This document shows, in pieces, positions 18,287 to 28,934 of a stretch of DNA of 64,000 bases (its first letter is position 1; each line of letters begins with the position of its first letter). The stretch lies in contig NZ_JAANOU010000001.1 of assembly GCF_011758765.1 (NCBI RefSeq), positions 2,108,001 to 2,172,000 on the forward strand. Direction: 5' to 3'. Under the pieces are notes generated by a model, which ran no database searches, was not told the DNA's origin, and was given only the letters and a program-made list of their open reading frames with translations. The DNA is from Amycolatopsis viridis. Lineage in GTDB: Bacteria > Actinomycetota > Actinomycetes > Mycobacteriales > Pseudonocardiaceae. The translations under genes and the position numbers were made by a program.

Positions 18287-18724
18287 ATGACGCAACGCCA
18301 GGTCGCGGCCACCCGCACGGTCGCGGCGCCCCCGGAGAAGATCTTCGAGCTGCTCACCGACCCGTCGAAGCACCCGCTGATCGACGGATCCGGCACGGTG
18401 CTCGCAGCGCGGCACGACGGGCCGGAGCGGCTCACGCTCGGCTCCCGGTTCGGCATGGACATGAAGATGGGCGCGAGCTACCGCATCCGGAACACGGTCG
18501 TCGAGTTCGAGGAGAACCGGCTGATCGCCTGGCGGCACTTCAACGGGCACCGCTGGCGGTGGCGGCTCGACCCCCGTCCGGACGGGGCCACCGACGTCAC
18601 CGAGACCTTCGACTGGTCCACGGCGCGCCTTCCGCTGCTGATCGACCTCAGCTTCTTCCCGCGCAAGAACCGGCAGGCGATCGAGAAGACCCTGGACCGG
18701 CTGGTGCGGATGTTCGAGGCCTGA
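18287..18724 (+). CDS. SRPBCC family (START/polyketide cyclase-like) protein
   Basis: Protein of 145 aa with the SRPBCC beginning VAATRTVAAPPEKIFELLTDPSKHP, a helix-grip fold that binds hydrophobic ligands. The C-terminal helix is KNRQAIEKTLDRLVRMF. The ligand and role are unknown. I prefer the ATG at 18287 because the upstream ATG at 18278 lies inside the predicted -10 box. Confidence 0.75.
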   Translation: MTQRQVAATRTVAAPPEKIFELLTDPSKHPLIDGSGTVLAARHDGPERLTLGSRFGMDMKMGASYRIRNTVVEFEENRLIAWRHFNGHRWRWRLDPRPDGATDVTETFDWSTARLPLLIDLSFFPRKNRQAIEKTLDRLVRMFEA

Positions 18725-18842
18725 GCGCGGGGGTGTGGCCTACTTCGCGGCCCGCGGTGCGTAGCGCGCACCACACCAGAGCGTGGGGGAGCACGCGCAG
18801 GCGGTAACGTCAAGGGCCCGAATTGCCTGCGAGGGAGCCCGA

Positions 18843-20504
<1,662 letters not shown>

Positions 20505-20526
20505 CGCCGGTGTGCCCCGGAAAAGT

Positions 20527-20564
20527 CGGAAGGCCGGGCCCACCCCGACGGACCCGACCTTCCG
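20527..20564 (+). terminator. Hairpin terminator after fumarase
   Basis: CGGAAGGCCGGG at 20527-20538 pairs with CCCGACCTTCCG at 20553-20564 with one G-U pair and a 14-base loop. No T-run follows, as is usual in high-GC actinobacteria. Confidence 0.65.
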
Positions 20565-20752
20565 GGGCAAGCGGCCGGGAGCGCAGGGCACCCCGCCGCG
20601 AAGTTCTACCGAACACAGGACGTGGCGAAGCCGCGACACGTTGCTTCCACGGTGACGTGACCTGTGTCATAGGTCAACGCTGCCGATCGGGTAGTCCGTG
20701 GAGCACCGGGACCACGCCGCGTGGCGGAGTGGCCCCGGTGTACCGGGCACGG

Positions 20753-21778
20753 TCAGCTGGCGTAGGCGCGCAGCCGCTCGGCGCGCTCGCCCTGGCGCAG
20801 CTTCGACATGACCTCGCGCTCGATCTGGCGGACCCGCTCGCGGGACAACCCGAAGTGCTTGCCGATCTGGTCGAGGGTGCGCGGCTGGCCGTCGTCGAGG
20901 CCGTAGCGCATCCGGATCACCTGCTGCTCCCGCTCGTCGAGGGTGGCCAGCACCCGGCGCAGGTCGTCCTGCAGCAGGCCGGAGATGACGGCGCTCTCGG
21001 CGTCGGTGGCCTCGGAGTCCTCGATGAAGTCGCCCAGCGGGGCGTCCTCGTCGGTGCCGACCGGCATGTCCAGGCTCACCGGGTCACGCGCGTGGTCGAG
21101 CAGGTCGGCCACCTTGTCCACCGGGATCCCGGACTCGGCGGCCAGCTCCTCGTTGGTGGCCTCCCGGCCGAGCTGCTGGTGCAGGTCGCGCTTGATCCGG
21201 GCCAGCTTGTTGACCTGCTCCACCAGGTGCACCGGCAGCCGGATGGTGCGGCCCTGGTCGGCCATCCCGCGGGTGATGGCCTGGCGGATCCACCACGTCG
21301 CGTAGGTCGAGAACTTGAACCCCTTGGAGTAGTCGAACTTCTCCACCGCGCGGATCAGACCCAGGTTCCCCTCCTGGATCAGGTCGAGCAGCGGCATCCC
21401 CCGGCCGGTGTAGCGCTTGGCCAGCGACACGACCAGTCGCAGGTTGGCCTCCAGCAGGTGGTTCTTCGCCTGGTGGCCGTCGCGCACCAGCGCCTCGAGC
21501 TCCTTGCGGCGCTGCGCGCTCAGCTTCGGCGCGGTGTCGAGCATGTGCTGCGCGAACACCCCCGCCTCGATGCGCTTGGCGAGCTCGACCTCGTCGGCGG
21601 CCGACAGCAGCGCGGTCTTGCCGATCCCGTTGAGGTACACCCGCACGAGGTCCGCGGCCGGGCCCTGGGCGTCGAGATCCGCGTCGAGGTTCGGCGAAGG
21701 GCGTACGCTGGACTCGACGGGCTCGATTTCGGGCTCGGGGACCTCACGAGTCGGGCGCTCGAGAGTTTGTACTGACAT
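20753..21778 (-). CDS. sigB: RNA polymerase sigma factor SigB
   Basis: Group 2 (primary-like) sigma factor of 341 aa lacking the long acidic N-terminal region 1.1 of SigA. Region 1.2 begins [16 protein letters not shown], region 2 has [18 protein letters not shown] and [12 protein letters not shown], and region 4 has [17 protein letters not shown]. Comparison with SigA at 37.2 kb shows near identity in the promoter-recognition segments. In mycobacteria SigB handles stationary phase and stress. The ATG at 21778 is followed by [10 protein letters not shown] 240-bp gap upstream carries its promoter and shows nothing else. Confidence 0.9.
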   Translation of the reverse strand: MSVQTLERPTREVPEPEIEPVESSVRPSPNLDADLDAQGPAADLVRVYLNGIGKTALLSAADEVELAKRIEAGVFAQHMLDTAPKLSAQRRKELEALVRDGHQAKNHLLEANLRLVVSLAKRYTGRGMPLLDLIQEGNLGLIRAVEKFDYSKGFKFSTYATWWIRQAITRGMADQGRTIRLPVHLVEQVNKLARIKRDLHQQLGREATNEELAAESGIPVDKVADLLDHARDPVSLDMPVGTDEDAPLGDFIEDSEATDAESAVISGLLQDDLRRVLATLDEREQQVIRMRYGLDDGQPRTLDQIGKHFGLSRERVRQIEREVMSKLRQGERAERLRAYAS

Positions 21779-22020
21779 GTTCTGCCTCCCCGGTCACGGG
21801 CGGACACGTTCGGTGCGTCACACCGGCTCCTGCGCCGCGTGGGTGAATCCTGTGGAGTGCTCCACCCCCGCGTGCCCAGCTCGTCGGCTGGACATTGGTT
21901 CCAACGCCGGTCGTTGCCGAAACGTTCCCGCCTCCTCCACTTCGAAGACGGCGGGACACCGGGCCGGGTTGCTCGACCAAAGCTGAGGTTTTGCTGAGAG
22001 ACCCGTTGGCGGGCAGTGGT

Positions 22021-22446
22021 TCAGACCTCTACGAGCACCGTGAACGGCCCGTCGTTCACGCTGTGCACCGCCATCATCGCGCCGAATTTCCCCGTGGCGA
22101 CACGGGCTCCGCGCTCCCGTAGCTCCGCGACGACGCGGTCGAACAGGGCCAGCGCGGCCTCCGGGCGGGCCGCTTGCGTCCACGATGGACGGCGTCCCTT
22201 GCGGGTGTCGCCGTAGAGCGTGAATTGGCTCACCACGAGCAGCGGGGCCCCGGCCGTGGCACAGGACTGCTCGTCCCGCAGGATGCGCAGCTCGTGCAGC
22301 TTGCGTGCCATCGTGACCGCTTTGTCTGTGCTGTCCGAAACGTGCACCCCGAGCAGGACCAGCAGACCGGGCTCCCCGATGGCGCCGACGACCTCGCCCT
22401 CGACCGTGACTCGCGCCTCCGTCACGCGGGCCGCGACCGCCCTCAC
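22021..22446 (-). CDS. dtd: D-aminoacyl-tRNA deacylase
   Basis: Protein of 141 aa that removes D-amino acids mischarged on tRNA. Both DTD signatures are present: SQFTLYGDTRKGRRPS around residues 79-94 and NDGPFT near the C-terminus, where Phe stands at a position that is often Val. The GTG start overlaps the TGA of the upstream methyltransferase as GTGA, so the two are translationally coupled. Confidence 0.92.
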   Translation of the reverse strand: MRAVAARVTEARVTVEGEVVGAIGEPGLLVLLGVHVSDSTDKAVTMARKLHELRILRDEQSCATAGAPLLVVSQFTLYGDTRKGRRPSWTQAARPEAALALFDRVVAELRERGARVATGKFGAMMAVHSVNDGPFTVLVEV

Positions 22447-23927
22447 ACCGCCTCCAGGAACCCGTGCCGCACCAGCTCCCGCACCAGCGGCAGCGCCGCG
22501 CCGGCCAGCTCGTCCTCGTCCAGGCCGTGACCGGCGGCGAGCAAGGACAACAGGTCCGACAGCGGCAGCGCGCCGCGGCAGCCGGCCAGCAGCGCCGCCA
22601 CCGGCTCGTCGACCTCGTGCTGCCAGCCCGGCCCGTCGGAGCGGTGCAGCCGCAGCACCGTGGTGTCCCAGCCCTCGTCACCGGGCGCCGACACCCGCTC
22701 CAGCAGCACCGTGTCCGGCACCCGGAACCGCGATTCGAGCAGGTCGTGCCCGTGTTCGCGCAGCCAGCTGACCCGGTCCAGCCAGGCGCCCGCCTCCGGC
22801 CCCAGCGGGTCGTCGTAGGCCTGCCGCAGGTCCTCGCACACCACGGTGGGGTGTGCCGCGTCCGTGCGGCGCAGGGTCACGAACCCGAACCCGACACCAC
22901 GCACGTCGTGCTCCGCGAACCAGTCGAGCCAGTCCGCCGCCTTCGCCCGGCCGCGATCGGAGCGGGGATCGATGCCCGCGTCCCGCAGCCAGGTGCCCAC
23001 GTACAGACCCGGATCGGCGACATCGCGCTGCACGAACCACGCGTCGGTGCCCGGCGGGAGCCACCGGCTCACCCGATCGGCCCAGTCCTCGCCCTCGACG
23101 TGCAGCCAGGAGGCGAGCAGCTGCCCGGTGCCACCCTCGGTCAGGAACCCGGGCAGCTGGCGGACGACCAGCGCGCTCGCGTCGTCACCGCCCAGACCGG
23201 AGTCGCGGTAGGTGTAGTCGACCCGCGGCGGTCCCACCACGAACGGCGGATTGCACACGATCTGGTCGAACCGGCGGCGCGCCACCGGGGCGAACCACTC
23301 GCCCCGCACCAGCTCCACGTCCAGCTCGTTGAGCCGGAACGTCGCGTCCGCCAGCGCCAGCGCGCGCTCCGACACGTCGGTGGCGGTGACCCGCCGGGCG
23401 TGCCGCGTCGCGTGCAGCGCCTGCACCCCGTTGCCGGTGCCCAGGTCCAGCAGGGTGTCCACCGGGCGGCGCGTGGTGGCGCGGATCAAGCTCAGCGACG
23501 CGTGCCCGACGCCGAGCACGTGGTCGGCAGGCACCTCCCCGCCCAGCGCGTCCGAGTCCAGGTCCGACAGCACCCACCAGGACCCCTGCTCGTCGCCGTG
23601 CGGGCGCACGTCGAGGCCGGCGCGCAGGCGCTCCGCGCTGCCCCGGAGCAGTCCGGCGGCGATGGCCTCGTCGAGCGGGACCGGCGCCAGCGCCGCACGC
23701 ACCGCCGCTTCCGGCTCCGCCGAGCCCAGCAGGAACAGCCGGATGAGCGTGCCGAGCTCACCGGCGTCCCCGCTGGCGCGGAAGGCGAGCTCGGGCTCGC
23801 CGCGGCCCAGCGCCGCGTGCGCCGCACCGCCGAGGGCACCGACCACGCCGTCGGCGTCGTAACCGCTGCGGTGGAACGCTTCGCGCAGCCGGGCCAGGAA
23901 GTCGTGGGAGAACCGCGGAATGCTCAC
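22443..23927 (-). CDS. Class I SAM-dependent methyltransferase
   Basis: Protein of 494 aa with the Rossmann motif LLDLGTGNGVQAL at about 160 and the NPPF catalytic tetrapeptide (IVCNPPFVVGPP), which marks N6-adenine or N5-glutamine methyltransferases. An N-terminal helical domain of about 140 residues and a winged-helix-like C-terminal extension flank the catalytic core. The likely targets are a release factor, ribosomal protein or RNA base, but I cannot choose. I prefer GTG at 23927, 10 bases after GGGAGG. It overlaps dtd by four bases. Confidence 0.78.
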   Translation of the reverse strand: MSIPRFSHDFLARLREAFHRSGYDADGVVGALGGAAHAALGRGEPELAFRASGDAGELGTLIRLFLLGSAEPEAAVRAALAPVPLDEAIAAGLLRGSAERLRAGLDVRPHGDEQGSWWVLSDLDSDALGGEVPADHVLGVGHASLSLIRATTRRPVDTLLDLGTGNGVQALHATRHARRVTATDVSERALALADATFRLNELDVELVRGEWFAPVARRRFDQIVCNPPFVVGPPRVDYTYRDSGLGGDDASALVVRQLPGFLTEGGTGQLLASWLHVEGEDWADRVSRWLPPGTDAWFVQRDVADPGLYVGTWLRDAGIDPRSDRGRAKAADWLDWFAEHDVRGVGFGFVTLRRTDAAHPTVVCEDLRQAYDDPLGPEAGAWLDRVSWLREHGHDLLESRFRVPDTVLLERVSAPGDEGWDTTVLRLHRSDGPGWQHEVDEPVAALLAGCRGALPLSDLLSLLAAGHGLDEDELAGAALPLVRELVRHGFLEAV

Positions 23928-23977
23928 GGTGGGTGATCCTCCCACGCGGGCCGTCCCGGCTGTGCTGTGATGGCCGG

Positions 23978-25261
23978 ATGACGACCACGGACCGCGCAGG
24001 TCTGCTCGCGGGGCTCGACGAGCTCCTGCCGGGCCTGGAGGAGCTGTACGTCGACCTGCACCGCCACCCGGAGCTGTCTTTCGCCGAGCACCGCACCGCC
24101 GGCAAGCTCGCGTCCCGGCTGCGCGACGCCGGGTACGAGGTGCACACCGGCATCGGCGGCACGGGGGTGGCCGGGGTGCTGCGCAACGGCGAGGGCCCGG
24201 TGGTGATGCTGCGCGCGGACATCGACGCGCTGCCGGTTGCCGAGAAGACCGGTCTGCCCTACGCCAGCGAGGTGCGTGCGCCGGGACCCGGCGGGGACGA
24301 GGTCCCGGTCATGCACGCGTGCGGTCACGACATGCACGCGACCTGGCTGGACGGCGCGGCACGGCTGCTCGCCGCGGGCCGGGACGGCTGGCGGGGCACG
24401 CTCGTCGTGGTGTACCAGCCGGGCGAGGAGGCGGGCGAGGGCGCCGCGGCGATGGTGCGCGACGGGCTGTTCGACCGGACCGGCACCCCTGCGGTGGTGC
24501 TCGGGCAGCACGTCGTGCCCGGCCCCGCCGGCTGGGTGCTGACCCGGCCGGGAGTGCTGATGGCGGCGACCGATTCGCTGCGGATCGTGCTGCACGGCCG
24601 CGGCGGGCACGGGTCGCGCCCGGAAACCACGGTCGACCCGGCGGTGCTGGCCGCGTCGGTCGTGATGCGGCTGCAGACGGTCGTGTCGCGCGAGATCGCG
24701 GCGACCGAGCAGGCCGTGGTGACCGTCGGGTCGATCCGCGTCGGCAGCGCGCCCAACATCATCGCTGACGAGGCGGTGCTGGAGGTCAACGTCCGCACCT
24801 TCGACGGGCAGGTCCGCAGCCGGGTGCTCGCCGCGGTCGAGCGCATCGTGCAGGGTGAGGCAGCGGCGGCGGGCGCGCCCCGGCCGCCGGAGATCACGCC
24901 CATCGCGACCTTCCCGGTCACCACCAACGACGAGGGCGCGAACCGCACCCTGACCGAGGCGTTCACCGCCCACTTCGGCGCCGACCGCACCATCGAGGCG
25001 CCCCTGGTCACCGGCAGCGAGGACTTCGGCGAGTTCGGCCGGGCCGCCGGGGTGCCCTCGGTGTTCTGGCTGGTCGGCGGGCTGGACGCGGACCTCGTGC
25101 TCAAGGCGATGGGCGAGGGCCGGTTCGAGCAGGACGTGCCGTCCAACCACTCGCCGCGGTTCGCGCCCGTCCTGCACCCGACGCTGCGAACCGGCGTGGA
25201 GACGCTGGTCGTCGCCGCGCTCACGTTTTTGTCGGTGGGTGCTGGCAGGCTCGGGGCATGA
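23978..25261 (+). CDS. M20D family amidohydrolase
   Basis: Metal-dependent amidohydrolase of 427 aa resembling N-acyl-amino-acid and hippurate hydrolases. Metal ligands are visible in HACGHDMHA and in GEEAGEG, with LHRHPELSF at the N-terminus and GSEDFGEF near the C-terminus. The likely role is release of an amino acid from an N-acyl conjugate. The ATG at 23978 begins MTTTDRAGLL. The stop overlaps the next ATG as ATGA, starting an operon with the DinB-like gene and a second M20 peptidase. Confidence 0.85.
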   Translation: MTTTDRAGLLAGLDELLPGLEELYVDLHRHPELSFAEHRTAGKLASRLRDAGYEVHTGIGGTGVAGVLRNGEGPVVMLRADIDALPVAEKTGLPYASEVRAPGPGGDEVPVMHACGHDMHATWLDGAARLLAAGRDGWRGTLVVVYQPGEEAGEGAAAMVRDGLFDRTGTPAVVLGQHVVPGPAGWVLTRPGVLMAATDSLRIVLHGRGGHGSRPETTVDPAVLAASVVMRLQTVVSREIAATEQAVVTVGSIRVGSAPNIIADEAVLEVNVRTFDGQVRSRVLAAVERIVQGEAAAAGAPRPPEITPIATFPVTTNDEGANRTLTEAFTAHFGADRTIEAPLVTGSEDFGEFGRAAGVPSVFWLVGGLDADLVLKAMGEGRFEQDVPSNHSPRFAPVLHPTLRTGVETLVVAALTFLSVGAGRLGA

Positions 25262-25812
25262 CCGCAGGCTCCCCGATCCCCGCCGCCAACTTCGCCCAGT
25301 TGTGGGCCGACGACACCCGCCCGCCCCTGCCCAGGACCGGTGACGAGCGGGAGATCCTCACCGCCTACCTCGACTGGCACCGGCAGACGTTCGAACTCAA
25401 GTGCGCCGGCGTGCCGCCGGACCGGCTGTCCGAGAAGCTGATCCCGCCCTCCGGCCTGACCCTGCACGGTCTGCTGCGCCACCTCGCCGGCGTCGAGCGC
25501 TGGTGGTTCCGCATCCAGTTCCGCGGTGAGGACGTCCCGCTCCTCTACTACTCCGACGACGATCCGGAGCAGGACTTCGAGCGCCTGGAGGGCGATCCGG
25601 CGCAGGCGCTCGCGGTGTGGCGCGCCGAGTGCGAGCAGTCCCGGCGGATCGTCGCCGACGCGCCGTCGCTGGACGTCACGGGCGTGCACGCGGCTTCCGG
25701 TGAGCCGATCTCGTTGCGCCGGATCGTCGTGCACGTGCTCGCGGAGTACGCGCGGCACAACGGTCACGCCGACCTGCTGCGCGAGCGGATCGACGGCAGC
25801 ACCGGCTACTGA
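25258..25812 (+). CDS. DinB/DUF664 family protein
   Basis: Protein of 184 aa of the DinB-like four-helix bundle group, which in mycothiol-making actinobacteria includes thiol transferases and metal-binding hydrolases. The three His positions that could hold a metal are in LLRHLAGVERWW and in EYARHNGHADLL. It is coupled to the upstream M20D gene by an ATGA overlap. The operon may use mycothiol in conjugate turnover, which is inference only. Confidence 0.8.
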   Translation: MTAGSPIPAANFAQLWADDTRPPLPRTGDEREILTAYLDWHRQTFELKCAGVPPDRLSEKLIPPSGLTLHGLLRHLAGVERWWFRIQFRGEDVPLLYYSDDDPEQDFERLEGDPAQALAVWRAECEQSRRIVADAPSLDVTGVHAASGEPISLRRIVVHVLAEYARHNGHADLLRERIDGSTGY

Positions 25813-25824
25813 GGAGGAGGGAAC

Positions 25825-26931
25825 GTGACAGACGCACTCGCTCTCACCCGCGCGCTGACCGCGGTCGACACGGTGGGCCACGCGGAGAGCGCGGCGCTGG
25901 AGGTCGTGGCGCCGCTGCTGGCGGAGGCGGGCTTCCGCACCGAGGTGTTCGAGCACGAACCCGGCCGGGGCACGCTGGTCGCCGAGTGGGAGACCGGCCA
26001 CGACACGCCCCCGTTGTGCCTGTCCGGGCACGTGGACACGGTGCCCCTGGGTGGCGCGCCGTGGCGGCGCGACCCGTTCGCCGGCGAGACCGACGGCGAC
26101 CGCCTCTACGGGCGCGGGGTGAGCGACATGAAGGCCGGGGTCGCGGCCATCGTGACGGCGGCGGTGTCGGTGGCCCGGTCCCGTCCCCGGCGGGCCGGGT
26201 TGCGTCTCGTGCTGACCGCGGCGGAGGAGACGGGCTCGCAGGGTGCGCGGTTCGTCGCGGACCGGCTCGGGCGCAGCGGTCCGCTGGTCATCACCGAGCC
26301 GACCGCGAACGCGGCGTTCCACGGGCACAAGGGCGCGCTGTGGCTGGAGGCACTGGCCACCGGGGTGACGGCGCACGGGTCGATGCCGCACCTGGGGGAC
26401 AACGCGGTGGTCAAGCTCGCGGCGGCGGTGACCCGGCTGGCCGGGCACCGGTTCGGGGTGGAGCCGCATCCGGTGATGGGGCCGCCGACGCTCAACGTGG
26501 GCACGTTCACCGGCGGCCTGAACACGAACTCGGTGCCGGACCGGGCGGTGGCGACGGTGGACGTGCGGACGGTGGCGGGCCAGGACCACGCCCGGGTGCT
26601 GGAGTCGCTGGCCGCGGTCGCCGGCGAGGGGGTGGTGCTCACGCCGCTGGTCGACCTGCCGCCGGTGTGGACCGATCCGGGTGACGAGTGGGCGGCCTCG
26701 GCGGCGGCGATCGTGCACGAGGTCACCGGCGCGGGCAGCGAGGTGGCGACGGCGACGTACTTCACCGACGCTTCCGTGCTCACCCCGGCGCTGGGCGGCG
26801 TACCCACACTCATCTGCGGTCCGGGCGAGCCGGAGCAGGCGCACGTCACGGACGAGTGGTGCTCGGTCACCCGGCTCGCCGAATCGGTGGAGATCCTGAA
26901 GCGGATCTGCGCCGGGTGGTGCGGAATCTGA
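25825..26931 (+). CDS. M20 family metallopeptidase (DapE/ArgE-like)
   Basis: Zinc peptidase of 368 aa. The M20 landmarks are SGHVDTVPLG, RGVSDMKAGVAA and LTAAEETGSQGARF, with a dimerisation domain containing KGALWLEALATGVTAHGS. Family members deacylate amino-acid derivatives such as succinyl-diaminopimelate or acetylornithine, but this copy lacks neighbours from either pathway. GTG start preceded by GGAGGAGGGAAC. It is the third gene of the 24.0-26.9 kb operon. Confidence 0.82.
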   Translation: MTDALALTRALTAVDTVGHAESAALEVVAPLLAEAGFRTEVFEHEPGRGTLVAEWETGHDTPPLCLSGHVDTVPLGGAPWRRDPFAGETDGDRLYGRGVSDMKAGVAAIVTAAVSVARSRPRRAGLRLVLTAAEETGSQGARFVADRLGRSGPLVITEPTANAAFHGHKGALWLEALATGVTAHGSMPHLGDNAVVKLAAAVTRLAGHRFGVEPHPVMGPPTLNVGTFTGGLNTNSVPDRAVATVDVRTVAGQDHARVLESLAAVAGEGVVLTPLVDLPPVWTDPGDEWAASAAAIVHEVTGAGSEVATATYFTDASVLTPALGGVPTLICGPGEPEQAHVTDEWCSVTRLAESVEILKRICAGWCGI

Positions 26932-26993
26932 CCCGACCCGAGTGTCGCCGGGCCGGGCGGAGTGGCAGCATGGAGGTGTCAGGAGGTGGTCGC

Positions 26994-27323
26994 GTGAACA
27001 GGTCCCCCCGCGGTACCGGCGGCGGCGAAGGCGCACCCGTTCTCATCACCGAGGCTTCCCCCTCGTACGACGACGAGCACGCGGCCCGCAAGCGCAAGTA
27101 CATGATCATGATGGGCATGCGCTTCCCGTGCCTGGTGCTGGCCGGCATCTTCTACCACACCTGGTGGCTGGCGCTGCTGTTCATCGTCATCTCGATCCCG
27201 CTGCCCTGGGTCGCGGTCCTGATCGCCAACGACCGGCCGCCGCGCAAGTCGGAGAAGGTCAGTCGCTTCCACCGCACCGCCAAGGCGATCGAAAACCGCG
27301 AACACCGCATCATCGACGGCTGA
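26994..27323 (+). CDS. DUF3099 membrane protein
   Basis: Protein of 109 aa with two adjacent hydrophobic helices (about 43-60 and 64-82) and charged ends, matching the actinobacterial DUF3099 family: VLITEASPSYDDEHAARKRKYM at the front and VLIANDRPPRKSEK after the helices. Function unknown. The GTG start is supported by AGGAGGTGG. Directly downstream lies the largest repeat array of the window. Confidence 0.82.
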   Translation: MNRSPRGTGGGEGAPVLITEASPSYDDEHAARKRKYMIMMGMRFPCLVLAGIFYHTWWLALLFIVISIPLPWVAVLIANDRPPRKSEKVSRFHRTAKAIENREHRIIDG

Positions 27324-27341
27324 CCCCCGCGCACCCCCGGC

Positions 27342-28067
27342 AACCTCACCGCCATCACCGGCAAACACGCCCGCCCGCACAGCCAACCCACCGCTGCAGG
27401 CGGCCAACACGCGGCGGCGCGCGGCCAACACGCGGCCGCGCGCCGCCAACACAACGCCGCGGGCGGCAAAGACGCGAGCCGGAGCGGCCAACGCCGCCGC
27501 AGCGGTCAACTCACCGCCGCCGGCGGCAAACACGTCACCGTGGGCGGCAAACACGCGCGCCGCGGGGGCAAACACGTCACCTCGAGCAGCCAACACGCCC
27601 GGCCGGAGCGGCCAACTCACCGCCGCGGGCGGCAAACACGCCGCGGCGGACGGCAAACACGCCCGCCACACGCCACCGGGTGCCAATCGCCGCCAACGCC
27701 GACCGGAGCGGCCAACACGCCGCCGTAGGCGCCAAACACCGCGCCGTCGGCGGCGAACACGTCACCGCGAGCCGCCAACACGCCCGACCGGAGCGGCCAA
27801 CTCGCTGCCGCGGGCGGCCAACACGCCGCGGTGGGCGGCCAACTCGCCGCGGTGGGCGGCGAACACGTCACCGCGAGCCGCCAACACGACCGGCCGGAGC
27901 GGCCAACTCGCCGCCGCGGGCGGCCAACTCGCCGTCACGGGCGGCAAACACGACGGCGGGGCCTGTTGGCCCGTCCGGGCGGCGTGTTTGCCGCTCCGGG
28001 CGGTGAGTTGGCTGTCGGGGGCGGTGAGTTGGCCGTTCGCAGTGGGGAGTTGGCGGTTCCCGGACGG
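27342..28067. repeat. Large 21-bp tandem repeat array with terminal inversion (array 1)
   Basis: About 28 degenerate units of 21 bp (a few of 18, 19 or 22) fill 27342-27952. Each begins AAC, mostly AACACG or AACTCG, and ends GGCGGCC, GGCGGCA or a variant. Many units hold a 5-bp self-complementary core such as GCCGC-GGTGG-GCGGC. From about 27983 four units continue in the opposite orientation (GTGTTTG, GAGTTGG) up to the PfkB stop codon. The three units at 27571 recur with small changes at 27756 and 27862, which is a higher-order repeat. The array sits between convergent genes, and apparent proteins across it are only products of the 7-codon periodicity. Confidence 0.85.
27941..27994. terminator. 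Inverted repeat at the orientation switch of array 1
   Basis: GCGGCAAACACG at 27941-27952 is the exact reverse complement of CGTGTTTGCCGC at 27983-27994, around a 30-base GC-rich centre. It lies between convergent genes, so it could act as a two-way terminator. It arises from two opposed repeat units. Confidence 0.5.
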
Positions 28068-28934
28068 TCAGGGTTGCGCGCCGACCTTCGTGACAGCCCG
28101 CGCGCCCAGCCGGACCCCCGCCCGCAGGACGTCCACAGTGGACTGACCCGCGAGCCAGGCCGCCAGCACGCCCGCGTCGAAGGCGTCGCCTGCTCCGGTG
28201 GAGTCCACGCACTCGGCCTCCTCGGCGGGCACGCTGACCGCGCCCTCCGCGGACACCCACGTCGCGCCGTCCAGGCCGGACGTCACCACCACCGCGCCGA
28301 CCGTGTCCAGCAGTGCCTTCGCCGCGGCCGGATCGGCTGACCCGGTCAGCGCCAGCAGCTCGGCGGTGTTGGGCATCAGCAGGTCGGTCCCGCGCACGTC
28401 CGCCAGGAACGCCTGCGCATCGGTGATCAGGGCCGCCGCCTGCGGGTCGACCGACGTGGTCAGCCCGGCCTCCTTCGCCGCCGCCAGCGCGGCCAGCCCG
28501 GCCGGCCGCGACGACGGGTCGAGCAGCACGTACCCGGACAGGTGCAGGTGGTCGGCACCGGCCAGCGCCGCCGGCGAGACGTCGGCGGGGGAGAAGCGCG
28601 CGTTCGCGCCCCGGTCGGGGAGCATGCTCCGCTGGCCGGAGCCGTCGACGAGCACCACGACGCAGCACGTCGGCGCCACCTCGTCCACCGCGAACGCGCA
28701 GACCACGCCGGCGGACTCCAGTTCGGCGCGCACCAGCCGCCCGCCGGCGTCGTCCCCGATCCGGGCGATCAGCGTCGTGTCGACACCGCTCGCCGCGAGC
28801 CACGCCGCGGTGTTGGCGCCGGCGCCGCCACTGGCCAGCCGCACCCGGGACCGCGAGTCGCCGCCGTGGACGATCGGCCCCTCGTGCCGGGCGACGACGT
28901 CCAGCCCGGCGTCGCCCACCACGACGACCTTCAC
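28068..28934 (-). CDS. PfkB family sugar kinase, probable pseudouridine kinase
   Basis: Ribokinase-family protein of 288 aa. The N-terminal part has SGGAGANTAAWLAASG and the C-terminal signature is DSTGAGDAFDAGVLA, holding the catalytic Asp. Its GTG start overlaps the stop of psuG as GTGA. PsuG acts on pseudouridine 5'-phosphate, so the kinase is expected to phosphorylate pseudouridine. That assignment rests on context. At 288 aa it is slightly short for the family but complete. Confidence 0.82.
   Translation of the reverse strand: MKVVVVGDAGLDVVARHEGPIVHGGDSRSRVRLASGGAGANTAAWLAASGVDTTLIARIGDDAGGRLVRAELESAGVVCAFAVDEVAPTCCVVVLVDGSGQRSMLPDRGANARFSPADVSPAALAGADHLHLSGYVLLDPSSRPAGLAALAAAKEAGLTTSVDPQAAALITDAQAFLADVRGTDLLMPNTAELLALTGSADPAAAKALLDTVGAVVVTSGLDGATWVSAEGAVSVPAEEAECVDSTGAGDAFDAGVLAAWLAGQSTVDVLRAGVRLGARAVTKVGAQP

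Noticed and set aside
27342-28067. Repetitive proteins such as GELAARGGELAAP or RPTRRGGRPTRR across array 1
   Set aside because: The 21-bp period gives seven-residue repeats in every frame on both strands, there is no ribosome site, and the orientation flips within the array. I treat it as non-coding.
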